Positions 24,872 to 38,110 of a stretch of DNA of 64,000 nucleotides are shown in pieces. The notes beneath the pieces are model-generated. The model did no database searches. It was not told the origin of the DNA and worked only from the letters and a program-made list of their open reading frames with translations. How positions within the stretch are numbered: the first letter of the stretch is position 1; each line of letters opens with the position of its first letter. The DNA is from Lineus longissimus. Its lineage: Eukaryota; Nemertea; Pilidiophora; Heteronemertea; Lineidae. Location: contig NC_088311.1 in assembly GCF_910592395.1 (NCBI RefSeq), positions 20,214,501-20,278,500 of the forward strand, read 5' to 3'. A program made the translations under genes and the position numbers.

Positions 24872-27800
24872 ACTTTAAAGCCTCCCACCAAAAACACAGA
24901 CAGCATCCATGCATTAATTATTTCCTTTGGATGAATGAGACAAGGCTCAGCTTGAGGATATTGGTCCTACTGTTTCATTAGTGCAGTGTGGCATGATAGA
25001 AACTAATCCCCACTGCGGTATTCTCTGCGACTTTTTTTGGTCACCGCGGTTGTACCTCTTCTTCTGTGTTCGTTGATGATGATTTTGAGACACCGGTTGT
25101 TGAAATCCGGCAAATCTTTTCATCCAGGGAGTGGGATCTCTAATCTGACTGATGCAGGTACAAGAAATCTTTTCATGAAGAAGCAAGATATAGCCTAATG
25201 ATATATTGGTGTTAGATTTTTCTTTGCCACATTTTGCGACTGTGGAAACTGGACACCAATAGGTAGTCTGGTATATTCTTGGTGATTCTTTGGTCTTCAA
25301 TGTCAGTCATGTCACTGGAGCTGTAGCATGTTCAGTGAGAATGATAATGATAGTGAATAACTGCAACTGCTGTTTGATCCCAATTAGGTTTGAATGCAGG
25401 CTGCAAACTGCAAAAAATTCTGCTGTCCGGGAGTAAAACGGGTCATTGAAGCCAAGTTTGATATATTGCAGGTCACATCAATGACCTCTTCTTGTCTCGG
25501 GCACTGTAACGATTGACGTAAACAAGAAAATTTGGTCATATGTGATAATTATTGCACTGTTCCTGTTACAAAAATCTCCCCTTGAGGCTTTATCTTGAAC
25601 AAGTACTGCAATGACAGCTCACGAAGACTCCATTCAACACTTAGAAGCAAATATTTAAAAATCTGCTGATCCGAACAAGAAGAGCCAGTGCCCCATGCTA
25701 ATCTAATCAAACACGTCCTGCTAACTCACCGTGTGTCTGAGGTCAGGCGGTGACCAAATCAATCACCGACAGGGTCGCTCCAGTGACCACTGCATCGATG
25801 AGAAGAAACACTATTGATTAGTACTTTATCACTTAGCAACGCACGGCCCGCAGCATGACCTGTGTGGATCTTCAGATATGTACTTTTTTTCTGGGGTGGA
25901 CGATAACAGGTGAAGAGAGAATTCTCCATTACCAAAGTCATTTTTAACTTCCATGCGGCATGATTAACCAAAGGAATTGTAAAAGTCTAAACTAATCGAT
26001 TGAGATGGATTCTGCATGGAAATCTTGTCAAGAGCCCTGTTGATTTCACAGCAGACAGCCTTGTCAATGGCCTCAAATTAAGTAGTGACTTATTCAGTTA
26101 CTTGAGATCAATACAGTGCAGTCATGTAACTGGTCAGTAAGGAAAAGCTGTCTTGTCAAGGGGCAGGATGGAACATTACATTACTGAAAGTAATGATATA
26201 TACATAATCTGATTGATGCTAAAGCGAAATATCGATATCAGTGCTAATTAAACATTTATTCTTCCAAATATCTCGAAATGACCACTTGATCATGTTCTCA
26301 AAATATCAACATTTTTTTGAAAATTTTCTTGATGACATGGAAAACAATGTCAGTCTGAGTACTGAACCAAAATTTGGGGTGAAAACATCAAAGTCTAGTT
26401 GATTGAGAGGGAATATCGTTTTCGTGATATTTTACTGCTAAACCAGCATTGATATAAAAATTTTCGCTTTAAAATCTAGATGATGTATCCATCATCAATA
26501 TCCCGCATTTTCAGCGATATATCACGCACAGTTTGCGGATGCAGACCACTTTAAAAATACCTTGTACCCAGGTCTTACAGGCTTTTCAGTCCAATACATT
26601 CATGCTCATGGATGGTCATATGGGCCCTGGATCCGAGGCCCCTTTTTGAGTCTGATGGTAGAATTTTGCAAAATTTTACCAAATGTTTGAAAAACCATGA
26701 AGCGGTTGGAATTTGAGCTGATTTTTATATGCAGCATCTGTACAACATCAACAACTACATTGGCAGTATTTTATTGGTTCTGACATGTCTAGATATCAAA
26801 TATAACAGTATATAATTTTGGGTAATTTTTGGATGGATTTTCAGGGCAAACACGAGCGACGCTAAGATGCTGAAAATTTTGGAACGTAATGATATACATA
26901 ATCTGATTGATGCTAAAGCGAAATATCGATATCAATGGTTGATGGATTTGACTGAAAATGAAGGATGTTGTAGAGATCCTCACATGAAATTGGTTGAAAT
27001 CCGACTTTGTTTAATTTTCAAGATGGCCGCCTGGCGGCCATATTTGAAGTTTGTTCTCTTTTATGAATCAAAAGCCTTCTTTTTATTTTCACTCTCAATG
27101 TTTTGAAACTGAAAATCACCCCATTTCCATGCATTACCTCTCAAGGGTAATGTTGTCCATTATTGATGACAGCAAGCTGAGATGAAAACGGAATAAATGT
27201 AGTTATGTTGGTGAAATATTCATTGAAATATTGTCCTCACAAGCAAAGCTACAGTGTAACTTGTCAACAGGGAATCCTATATTTTATATTGTGCCATCAT
27301 TTATTGCTGGCTGAGAAATCACCTGCATGGGATGCTTAGAATATATGATGGTTGGCCCCAGACATATTTCAGGAAAAACAAGCCCCTGCTACAAGTTTTT
27401 GTTGATATATTATAGGCAAATTGTTGGTTTTCATTTTGCTTGCTGGTAGCATCAATACTACATCTACACATGGGTACATGTATATGAACTAGTGTCAACT
27501 CAAATTGTCACAAGGGGGCTAATGCCACCATCTTGACCACAAAGGTTTCTGCATCTCATCATCGGATTGTTCTAGTTTTAAAGAGAGTATGAGGTACGAT
27601 GATACTCTGTCATCTGTTTCCAGCTCTTACATCTGTCTAACCCACAGAAAATGCAAAAAATTTGCATCAAATTCAGTCAGATGACTTGAAAATAATTAAA
27701 TCGGGAGATTTAATTAAAACTGCAATAAAAGTGTCAGTTTAGAGAACTCCGGAGAGTGTCTTCTTAACGAATGGAATAGAGGAAACAAAAGTGTTCTGCT

Positions 27801-28935
27801 ATTAAAATGCGTTATTGAAATGTAGGAGTACTCAGCTCTGGGCCATGATGATGAAGCACCTAGGCATGAATAGTCGGGATTGTTCTCACTATTACAAGCT
27901 TTTAACAGTTTATTGCAGTTTTTATCAAATCACCAAACATACATGTACTGGGATTTTGACGCAAAATATTGGGATTTTGATGCAAAATATTGTCCTTTTC
28001 TGTGGGCAATAGCCAGATGCTATGGAAAAGGGATGACACTTCCAGGAAGTCCTACTTGTACCTTTGCTTTTTTTTACCGATAACCTTTCTACCAGTTGCT
28101 TTTTTACCTGTAGCCTTTTTTACAAGGGCCTTTTCACCATAGCCTAAAACCATTAAGCGGTAGTGCTCTGTAGGGCGTGCGTCATTTTCATGGAAACAAC
28201 AAGTATACAAATTCCATCGGACTTAAAAGATGGAAGGCGCATTCCTTTTGTTCTTTCCTCTCCTCTTTGCATGTCTTCCACGATACTTCGTTAGCAAAAT
28301 AATACTTTCCTACTTGACACCATGGAAAAAGATGAGTTTGGCTGAATCTGTCATATGATGTTGTTCATTGTAGACAAAGATCCTCATATTTATGTTGCTA
28401 GTGACTAACTCACAACACTCAATTAAAACAGCATCTTCTGCACTTCCCACCCACGTCTGTTTTTGTGGAGGAAGATTCTATCAACACAGCACAAAACGTT
28501 GTCATTCCTTTGTTAGCTTGCAATATAATATTCCCCGACATTTCGAAACAAAAGTATTTTCATGCGACAAGGGAGACAATTTGAAATGTCAAGCCTCTTT
28601 CATACTATCCAGTAACCAGAGATGGTACATATATTATTTCATACAATCCATTTTTCCACTGCTGAAAGTCAATTGCATATTTATTGTATACTCACCGTAT
28701 TAAACCAAACACTTCTCCACATTTCTTTTCTTTGAAACTTTATAAAACTTGGGGCAAAATACTGTAAACTGCCATTTTTGTGTGTGTTTCATTTTGGTGG
28801 ACTTTTAAATTTTATAGTATTAAGTTCTTTGATAAAGGATTGACTTACAGTTTGACCGAAAACCATCTGAGACTTTGTTAAACAGCCCGCAGTTTTCTTA
28901 CCTTTGGTAAAAACAGCAGCTTTAAAACTGTGGGC
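24872..28935. other. Intergenic DNA, no gene recognised
   Basis: A direct repeat of about 52 bp with ATAATCTGATTGATGCTAAA and GCGAAATATCGATATCA occurs at about 26190-26242 and 26886-26938, about 696 bp apart. A CAAGATGGCCGCCTGGCGGC palindromic word at 27021 also appears, changed, at 53700 within a dispersed repeat. The minus-strand frame 24947-25300 has no recognised domain. No exon, RNA gene or complete transposon is supported. Confidence 0.45.
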
Positions 28936-28941
28936 ATGATA

Positions 28942-29348
28942 TTAACTCTTTCAGTGCCAAGGACGTACATGTACGTCCTAAATATTAAGGTATTTTAGTT
29001 CCTCCAGACGACACCAGATGTCCCCAGCTACTCAAATGTGGTTCATATGGTTTCTCTGGCCTGGGGCGTCCAAATTGAATAATTTTTTCGACTGAGAGGG
29101 TGGGGTCGGGTTTGCCACCCCTCATTTTAGGTGAAAAATGGTGAAAATCGGCCAAAAATACCACTCCCTCAAAAAAATTTAGAACATAATCCTAGTATGC
29201 CCCTACTTATTACTGCTGTTTTATTGAAACAGGAGGTAAAGACAAAGGTTTTGAAGAATTTTGATGAGTGTATCTCAATTATTTTTGTGAGATTTTGGGT
29301 AGTGACAATGCCCAAAAATGCCCAAATCCTGGGCACTGAAAGAGTTAA
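28942..29348. mobile_element. TTAA-flanked piggyBac-like MITE
   Basis: TTAA|CTCTTTCAGTGCC at the left and GGGCACTGAAAGAG|TTAA at the right form a terminal inverted repeat bounded by TTAA on each side, the target site used by piggyBac transposons. The left end is followed by a palindrome ACGTACATGTACGT. About 400 bp, without transposase. Confidence 0.85.
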
Positions 29349-30100
29349 ACAAGGTACTGGACTACATTTTTTGCAAATGTGTAGCAGTAACTGAGCAAAG
29401 GCATTTAAAACTAAACCTCTAACTATGTTCTGAACATGCAGGAGGTTTTTTTCTCAAGATAATTACATCTACATGCTTTGCATTAGAAACAGTGAACATT
29501 CCAATATGAGAAGTCACTCAAAGGAACGATCATAATCTTTCCAAGTACATGTATGTAACTTATCCTCGATATGGAAAACCTATAAAATTGGGAAGGCATC
29601 GACTCCAGAAGTATGTGTGCATGCATGTCGAGAAAACGACAAGTAATATGAAACCGATATCCAATTATATGATGCGAGATGGAATCTCGACAAGCCCAGG
29701 CAGCAAGGAATAGAGCTTATGAGCCCACGAGAACTTGCTGCAAATTGATACATTAGCTTTGAGCGCACTGAGTGGGACTCAGCTTGCCTCAGGGGAATCT
29801 TAGTGTCGAAAGAACATCAGACACGTCAGACAGAAAAGGTCTGGCACTCGGTCTGGCACAGTGAGCGCGGTGATAACCTTACAAGATCAGCAAGGAAAAG
29901 ACATTTTGCCATGAGGATTTTTTCTGTTCAAGAAAGTATCAATACACCAGACTGAGCTGGTCTCAAGGGGGAATTATGAGCAGCCTACTTATCCCGGTCG
30001 ACTGTGCTTTGAATAGTACCTTCCATGGCACCGGTAGCAGTTATATTCCAAATTCCACATTTTTTATCAGGAATTGCCTTGGCATCTGAGCTTTTCATCA
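29349..30100. other. Intergenic DNA, no gene recognised
   Basis: No coding, RNA or repeat feature could be supported in this stretch. Confidence 0.4.
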
Positions 30101-30102
30101 TA

Positions 30103-30514
30103 ATAGCTGCGCTTACACCACGAAATATTGGTGGACCAATTGCACTTACACCACCACATTGCCGCGACAAATTGGTTCGGCAATCCATTGCCGATACAAA
30201 TTGCCGAGCGAATTTGTCCCACCAAGCTTGATGGTCCAAATTCGCCCGGCTTGTTAAAAGCTCGGCTTTGTCGTGGTGTAAGCGCAAATGGATCGGCAAT
30301 TAGCTAGTTAGATGGTTCGGCTCCAGGCGGCGCTTTCGAAATGGCGCTTCTGCCAAGGCTTTCCGCGTTCTGCTTATTGTTTGCGCGCCATCTGTAGCCG
30401 GATTTTATAACTAGCTGCAGCGCTGGTGTAAGCGCTAGGTGGATTTTCGATGGTGCGGCATTGGTTCCCGAACCAAGATTGGTGGTCCATTTTCAGGTGG
30501 TGTAAGTGCGGCTA
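30103..30514. mobile_element. Foldback MITE with nested GGTGTAAGCGC ends
   Basis: The outer ends ATAGCTGCGCTTACACCAC and GTGGTGTAAGTGCGGCTAT are imperfect inverted repeats. The same end word occurs again inside, inverted, at about 30138 (TTGCACTTACACCACCAC), 30272 (CGTGGTGTAAGCGCAAAT) and 30423 (CTGGTGTAAGCGCTAGG). This suggests copies inserted into each other or a composite foldback. No coding capacity. Confidence 0.75.
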
Positions 30515-30769
30515 TAGAGAAACCCCCAAAAAACAACACTTCAGATACATTCTTCTTGATGCCATACCAACCCATTGAGCTGTGGAAATTTCTACAATTA
30601 CTGAGCACATTTCCAATTTGGCAAGAACAAATGGCAAGCGTAGCAATCTGCCTCCATCGGGACAGAAATTCAATAGAGAATAGCCCAATGATTAGCGAGC
30701 TAATAGCACTAGGTATTGATTAACTGGACCAATACACTGAAGTGGATCTTGAGTACAGTATCTGGCAAA

Positions 30770-31720
30770 TAGACCCAGCAATTCCTGCCAGTCAAATTGA
30801 TCCTGCTAAGCCCCTTGATAAAGAGAGAAGTTCTGTCTTAGTTTTAATGTGGCTATCACACGTTTGATTATGTTTTCATTGTGTTTGTCGATTGATAGGC
30901 ATGTCGTTGGTGGGGATTGGTCAGGCACAGACCACGCCTTGAAATACTGGCTCTCCAGCTAAAAGACCGGAACAATTCCAGCCTGTCAAATTGATCATGC
31001 TATAAGCTCCAAGATAAACTGAAAAGTTCAGCTAATATAAAATGCTGATAACACATTTGCTTATGGTTTTGATTGCATTACTGATGGATAGCTCAAGTCT
31101 TTCCTGTGGTCGATGGTCGAATAGAATTGGTTACGACCAGTTATGCACTGAGCATGCTGGCTTCATGCAAGCTAAAAGATTGGAACAATTCCAGCTTGTC
31201 AAATGGATCCTAGCTGCTACCTCCAAGATAATGTGAGAAGTTCAGCTGATATATTACGCTTTCACATGTTTGGTCAGATCACCTTTGCTCATCGATAGCT
31301 ATAGTCTTTCCTGTAGTTGATTGTCGAACAGCATTTGTTGAGATCAGCAACACAAAACTGGTTCTCAAGACCGGAGCAATTCCAGCCTGTCAAACTGATC
31401 GCACTTATCTACAAGAAAAAGAGAGAATTCTCCTTTTCTTGTAATTTAGCGACATCAATTTGATAGAACATCGACTTTTGGTCGATTTTTAACACAGCCG
31501 TCACCCGTCTGTTTATCCTCTGTCAATTGATAGGTTAGTCTTTGCTGCGGATGATGGTGGAATAGCTCTACCGAGTTTTTTTCGATGTTGGTTCTTTTAG
31601 CTGGCTGACTGACCAAAGCAATTCCAGCTTGTCAAATTGATCCTGCTAATCTCCGAGATAAGAGTGAGAAGGCAGATTTTTAGAATGTGGCTGTCGCATT
31701 TTTGATTATGGTCTGATAGC
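30770..31720. repeat. Diverged tandem repeat of about 200-230 bp, five copies
   Basis: The words AATTCCAGCCTGTCAAATTG, CTCCAAGATAA, GAAGTTCAGCT, CACA(T/C)(G/T)TTTG and TTTCCTGTGG recur in the same order near 30785, 30975, 31185, 31378 and 31620. Frames are not preserved between copies. Confidence 0.7.
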
Positions 31721-32745
31721 ACAATCCACAGGGTACTTAGCTGCGGTTGATGGTTCAGACGATTTGTCAAGTTCAAAGTGGCACTGGCCTAAGCTTTTAC
31801 AGAGTGTCGAACAATGTAAAAGTGGCACAAGCTTAAGCTTTGACACAGTGTCGAACAATTCTAGATCCTGAGCTGCCAAGGTTGTAGCTTTGGTTTCTAA
31901 GTTTTCACTAAAGATACCGGTACTGTATGAGGGTAATGACTTGGAAACTTCAGATCTGCATATCATTTCACTTCATATCATGCACAACCCAACCTCTGTA
32001 CTGTTTTGAAATTGCGGACAGCTGGCCAAAGTCAGGCCAGTATTCCGTCTTCTGAACATGAGGAAGAAGCCAGAACAGCACGCGCCTCCAGGGATTGCAG
32101 TTCCATCTCCGTCTTCCTATGAGAGCAGACTTGGGATACTATCTGTTCCATTCTAAAGAGGAATATACTAGTCAGTATTAGTATTGTGAACTCTTGTGTT
32201 GGACTGACTAGCTGACAGTATATCATGTGTTTTACTTGCTGTCACTGAGACCGACAGGAGCACTTTATGATTTTCATTACACCATAGAAATTCCAGACTA
32301 TCCCTCAATATTGTTGACACAATAACACAAAACTTTCACTAGTAGTGGAACAGCTGGCAAGGGCAGTAAATGGACGACCGACGAATCATCGCAATCGTGG
32401 CAGCAGATGAGAATCCTAGAAATGGGTGTCTTGTCCGGGTTCATTCACTGTTTGGTTCCAGCTGAGAATTGGCTATCAGTGGACACTCTCCTCAGTATGA
32501 TCGGTAATTTGGAGAGCTGGCACGTTGCCAGATGACTGTGTCCATCGAAATAACTGTCCCTTGGTTTAGACGCCAATCACTGAATCTCTACAGGACTATA
32601 TTTCTTTACGTTGGACAGCAGCTTAGATGCATAGACCAGTCTAGTTTATGAAGTCAACAGTCTAATTTAACTGGCATTCCCTTGGAGTTTGGCCATCAGG
32701 TTCACGTACTCTGGACAGAATTGGTTCCCCTAAGCAACATAGGCT
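31721..32745. other. Intergenic DNA, no gene recognised
   Basis: A minus-strand frame at 32032-32226 follows a CTCTTTAG acceptor-like site and looks mildly protein-like, but it ends in a stop without partner exons, so I do not call it. A short direct repeat lies at about 31780-31860 (TTTTACAGAGTGTCGAACAA / TTTGACACAGTGTCGAACAA). Confidence 0.4.
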
Positions 32746-32748
32746 CTG

Positions 32749-32887
32749 GGCCCAGTTGTTCAAATCAAGTTTCGTCAATAACGCTCGCATTTAGGAAATT
32801 TGGTGAAGCCTAAAGGCTTCACTGAAGGAGACAACGCCAAGTTAACACCAGTGTTGGCGACAAAATTTCTTTTGAACAACCAGGCCT
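32749..32887. mobile_element. Hairpin MITE, about 140 bp
   Basis: GGCCCAGTTGTTCAAAT at the left pairs with TTTGAACAACCAGGCC at the right (one or two mismatches). A short non-coding foldback element. Confidence 0.8.
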
Positions 32888-32889
32888 AC

Positions 32890-34700
32890 CTCAGCCTCTA
32901 CATCTAACTATAAAGTCACCAAATGTAAAGTAAAAGAAAAGTCAGTGCCGAATTCGCCTGGCAAGCTGTAAGCCTAACAGCCATAATTACTACCACAGGG
33001 AGTAGAAATCACATCACATGATCATTATGAATGATTCGGTATTCCTCTTGGGTAGCCCATTCATTTTCATACAAAGGTGAGGTAGTATTACCACTTCGAT
33101 GACATTTATTGTAACTCCCGGCTTGCTGATTCAACAGTTACCATAGTATTGGCTGGATGGAGGGAACAACAGTCATACTAGACATGAAAACGTCACTTTT
33201 ATTACACATTTGAAGATCAACATTACATCAGTCATCATGATGAGAATATCATGAACCACGGAGACAAATGCTCACTGAGGCAAACAAGTGCTCTTCATTC
33301 CATCTTCCATCTCTAAGTTGATAGGTGAATGATGTCAGTCCTTCCTCTAGCAAATGAGTGTAATGTATCCACTGTTTAGGTTGAAAAATCTTTTTACCAA
33401 GTGTATTAAACCTGGACTAGTGAAGACCACCGCACTATTAAAGTCTGGGATGGACACAATGCTACCTCGGCTTGTGGTCTTCACAAGTTTCGTCCATAAT
33501 CTTGTTACATGGGCCCATGCAGTCTGCCCTGGATCTCATCAGCAGGCTGGCACACTACCAGAACTTGAGCCAACAAGAACAGGAGTTAGCAAGAACAAAA
33601 CTAATATAACAATAAAACCTGGTTAGGTATAATGTTAGACTGTAAACTAAAATGGGCAATGAACAAGACCCTGATGAGAGACTGTGACTTTGTCATGTTC
33701 TTTGTTGGTTGTGACAAAGATATCTTCCTTCAAGACAACGCAACACTGGACAAATTGACAAGCTATGCTTGGATGGGGGAAGGAGGGGGAGGGGATGGAC
33801 AAAAGGCAAGATAACTAACGGTAATAAATTGCCTCCAAACCACAAATTACCCGATTATCGTTACAGTATATATGCAGTGAGCTCTTCATCAACATACATC
33901 CTCCGATATCACCCCATATAATTAGTGATCTGATGATATCGTACGGATGTTACTTATTTCCATTGATTTCGTGTGAGAGTGGTAATCACAGGTTGTAGAC
34001 TGTCAACCACAATGTCAATGGAGGGTTTGATAAAAGACCAGTTTGGTCAGCTTCCAAGGCTGCAATGAGCAACTGGTGACTTTTTGCAATTGCAAGAAAG
34101 TCACCTACTTTTGCGACCAAATCTGCATAGATGCCGCGCCCTTCACCACCGTATTGACTAGAACTTAACATCCTAAACAAATTAGAACTCCTTCAAAATA
34201 AAGTAAATGATATGCCAATTTCAAGGGTTGGAGACTGTTCTACGATTCCCACACTTTAAATTGGCATTCACTTTGTTCGGAAAGAGTTCTAATTGCTCTA
34301 GGATTTCAAGTTCAAGCCAAAATGATGGTGCCAATGGTCAACCCCTAGGTGAAAATGGGGTGAAATCAACCTTGCTCCTCACCCACTAGTGACTATACTC
34401 ATGAGTGAGAAGTAAGGAGGCCTCCAAAGAGAGCATTATGGACAAGGAGAGCAATGCCCTGCTTTGCTTTGGGTTCTTCAACAGCCTTTTAATCCTAATG
34501 GATTCTTAGTGTGAACCAAACATTCTTTAGGCTTCCCCAGTATCATTGAGGTGTGATATAATGAAGACGCAGTGCAGAGCTTCATCAGTATGCACTGGTT
34601 ATCAATTGGCTAGATGATGAACTCAATACTTCTAAACGTGGGGAGCATAATATTAGGAACATGAAGTTGTACTCGGAAAGGACCATATTCCAGCCGAGAA
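32890..34700. other. Intergenic DNA, no gene recognised
   Basis: Short frames only. A weak inverted pair AGTGAAGACCACCG / TGTGGTCTTCACA lies at about 33419 and 33473. No gene is supported. Confidence 0.4.
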
Positions 34701-34716
34701 GTTGGTGTTTGCTCAG

Positions 34717-35377
34717 TCCCTCCCTGCAGCCTTTGTACCATATTCCAGCCTGAAAGTTCCGGTAGGTGTAGATGACTTGCATGACGTAATGGTGGCCAAC
34801 ATAAAGAAATGCAACAGTGCCACGTCGCTTGTTGTGCATCTGATGGAATGGTGGGATTCCACCAGCCGTCACAAGCGATGTGGCTGTATTGCGTTTTCTG
34901 CCATTACGTCATGCAAGTCATCTATAATGAATAAGTCTTCAGAGTAAGTCTTCAAAATGATGGTGAAACATATGTCTTGACTTTTACCAAGGGTCCCAGA
35001 GAAGCTCTGACCATTGGTAAAACATATTCGCACAGAGGACTCCATAAGAATCACCAACACAGTCTTTGCCCCCAGCGAAAGGCATAGGAAGTCAACCAAA
35101 CTCCATTATAAGGAGATTGTTTGCATTATCTCATCATAAACATGTTCTTATAACATCCTAATCTGATTGATTTGAAGCGAGTCGCCTAATTAGTAAGAGA
35201 TCTCAAGCATCATTAGCGTCTTCAAACACTCATTACAAGTGGGCTAGATTTACTCGGATGAGCATCCAGGATAGCTTCTAGCATCAAGGCAGGGTAACGC
35301 TAGAATATAGTTCGAAGGCTGGAGCGGATACCAACTGTCAGGCTGGAATATGGTACTAAGGCTGCAGGGAGGGACAA
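34717..35377. repeat. Inverted duplication enclosing a foldback element
   Basis: GTCCCTCCCTGCAGCCTTTG plus TACCATATTCCAGCCTGA (about 34717-34755) recurs inverted at about 35338-35377 (CAGGCTGGAATATGGTACTA, AGGCTGCAGGGAGGGAC). Just inside the left arm is a separate foldback at 34769-34924. Confidence 0.7.
34769..34924. mobile_element. 156-bp foldback with perfect 24-bp arms containing TGACGTAA
   Basis: The left arm at 34769-34792 (TAGATGACTTGCATGACGTA...) and right arm at 34901-34924 are exact reverse complements. Each carries a CRE-like TGACGTAA/TTACGTCA. No coding capacity. Confidence 0.85.
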
Positions 35378-35379
35378 TG

Positions 35380-38030
35380 AACACCCATTTCCTCCAGGTT
35401 ACTTGTTAATGCTGCATACAGGGAGTAACAGTCAACATCCATTTCAAGACTGGAATAGGGTTACTGAGGCTGCAAGGAAGGAGAGCAATTCCCTATTTCC
35501 ATCCCTGCAGCTTAGGGAAATGTTGGGCAAACACTATAGGAGTCTACTTGCATTAAGGAATGGGTCCCTTTATTAGATTGTACATTGTAGTAACTAGAGT
35601 GGGATGCTAATGTTAGCAATCTGCCAATAATCCAATTTAGAAGTCATGTCACGTATTCACTCAATGTGACCCAGCCCAATAAACTTGGTCATTAAATGCT
35701 GACGCAAGATTACGAACCGTGCAAGACGACATTCTCATAATCAAAACTCGTGGAGTCAAGAATCTTGTCAGAAAGAAAAAGTATTGATTTTGGTATCAAT
35801 AACATTTGTTGCATGCAAGGCTTGTCGGAGGAAGGAATTGACAATTTCCGACGGAGAGAATACAATGAGTCTAAGGATTATCGCCGAGGGAGTTTGACAG
35901 TTCTTGCAGCCGACGTGCTGAGAGGAACACTTTGCAAATTAAAGCATTGATTTATTTTGTTAGAAAATGAACTTCACTGCCAGATTGAACGTGTTGAAAC
36001 ACAAACTTAGTTTCAGGGTTTTTCAGCCAAGACAAATATGCAGTCCCAAGAGGTTTTTCAGAGAAATGAAATACCCCTGAAGGATTTCGAGCTTGTGAAA
36101 ACCTCAAAGCCTAAGGCTTGTTTATTTCCCTGAAACCTCTAATTCTAAAGGGTTCATATTTGTGTTGGTTGCAAATCCCAAACATTTTTTTCAACAGCAC
36201 AAAAACCTTTATTTCGAAGAGTTTAGTCCAGACCAAGACATACATTTTTTGTAGTGTAGTGGTTTTTTATGCCCAATTCTCATATTTTCTGGGCATCAAG
36301 CATTTACCTGTCAAAGCCAGAAACCACTACCGAATATTTATTTTTTCTCGTCTCCCTCTTAGCAGCTTTATCGTCAAATGCAATCAGCGGAGTGAGACAA
36401 GGCAGCAAAAAGGTTTTTATTGTTCCGCATATCCAATCATACATTTTTTCCCGCCACATTATCAGGGAAAAAGTGTGAAAATGAGGTGTCGACAGTCAAA
36501 TGATTGACGTGATCAGGATTACAAGAGCTCACGATTGCTTGCACATGTTCAGACATGTTCAGGACAGTACTATTGCACATATTCATACATGTTAAGGACA
36601 GTACTATTGCAGATGGTGGAAAGACAGCGCATTGAGTGAGGGAATTTGACCAAAATAGACTTGTGACGCCGAAAAAAACTTTCTTAGGTGAAAACGAATG
36701 TCGCAAACTCCAAGTACACGCAGTAGGTACATGGGCGTTACAACATGTACAAGGAAAATGCGTTCCTACCTGCTTGTAATGACCCCAACATGTTTGTCAT
36801 AATCCGATCTTATTAGAACACCACGAACAACATCAATGGGACAGAATCTGGAACGAGAAAATGAGACAATTCCGTTAGCATCACAATACTGGGCTATACA
36901 ATCATGACGTGTATGTAGAGTAGTGAGAGTGATCGTAGTTTATTTGACATTCATGACATTGGATATTTTTCAGAACAGCTGGCGATGAGACTTCGGGTCA
37001 CTTTTGGCAGGAACTGGAGGATCGCCAGGGACAGAAGACGATGGGGGAAAGTTGTGACTGGCCTATGCTTTATGCTCTCAGAGGAGCGAAGGGCTTACAT
37101 TGTAAGTAAGTAAGTAATTGAAGGGGAAGATGTACATACCATCAAAAATTATACTGTACATGTAAATAAAATAAATAAACCAAAAACATGTAAGCGAGCC
37201 ATATATATTATAAGGCTTGCTTATATTTTATGTTTTGCATGGACTTAAGGTAACTAGCGCAGTTAACAATGTGACTGAGCTGTAAAGTTTCTTCTCAAGT
37301 TTTTTACATATATTTTATTCATAAAAAACCCCCCAGAGATCACGCAGCCAGTGACTGACATCTAGCCACAGCAAAGACCGTACCAAACCTTTACACTTAT
37401 ATTCAATGTCAATAGTATTTCAACTCATAGTTTCCACTATGTGTAATAATGTGTGCATATTAACAAATACCGTTATTGATTTCAACTTTTACAGAGCTAT
37501 AATGAGCTGAGCCCACTGCAAGTCTGCCATGCACCGGCTTGTTGTATTTGTAATCCATTGTACTTCAACATGTTGAAGACGCATACATCTGCACCAGTGT
37601 TGTCATGGCAGGGAACTTCTAGGGCGGTTCCAGAATAAAGACGAAAGAATGGGTGGCCCAGCATATCACAATCAAAATTCATTTGTACAATGTTGATAAT
37701 GAGCTACATACATACGATAATAATCTAAACACACATTGTACATGTACAATGTAGAAAAATACCAACACAAAAAGAAAGCAGTTGGTAATATTAGTAGAGA
37801 AAACCACTCTTGAAATTTACAAGTGGTTCAAGAGTAATATCAACACATAACGATAGAAAGAATCGATACCTTGAGGTAATTCAAACGCATTGACCTGGAT
37901 TCCTTGGTATGCGATGAAGGCTGATTGTGACATGTAAACACGGGCACTGATGCCAGGAACAGTTCAACAATATGTTCCTTCTTATTCAGCAAATAGTTTA
38001 TGAATGTGACTAATAGTGGTATAGTGGAAC
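35380..38030. other. Intergenic DNA, no gene recognised
   Basis: A short direct repeat, AGGACAGTACTATTGCA after CATGTT, occurs at 36559 and 36596. The 129-codon frame at 36118-36507 has no recognised domain. No gene is supported. Confidence 0.45.
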
Positions 38031-38038
38031 ACCCTTGG

Positions 38039-38110
38039 CGAACACCATCTAAAAAAATGACACTGCATTTGGTACCAGAGTGGCTATTTCAAGTGAAATT
38101 GACAATTATC
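38039..38110 (+). repeat. Left copy of a 72-bp inverted duplication
   Basis: Exact reverse complement of 39067-39138, about 960 bp away. Just upstream, TAGTGGAACACCC (about 38024) looks like a diverged CAGT-type MITE end, so the duplicated segment may be MITE sequence. Confidence 0.85.

Noticed and set aside
24947-25300. 117-codon minus-strand frame that looked like a retroelement remnant
   Set aside because: No reverse transcriptase, integrase or zinc-knuckle motif could be found in it or around it.
32032-32226. Possible minus-strand exon after a CTCTTTAG site
   Set aside because: Ends in a stop without a polyadenylation signal at a sensible distance, and no partner exon or homology is recognised.
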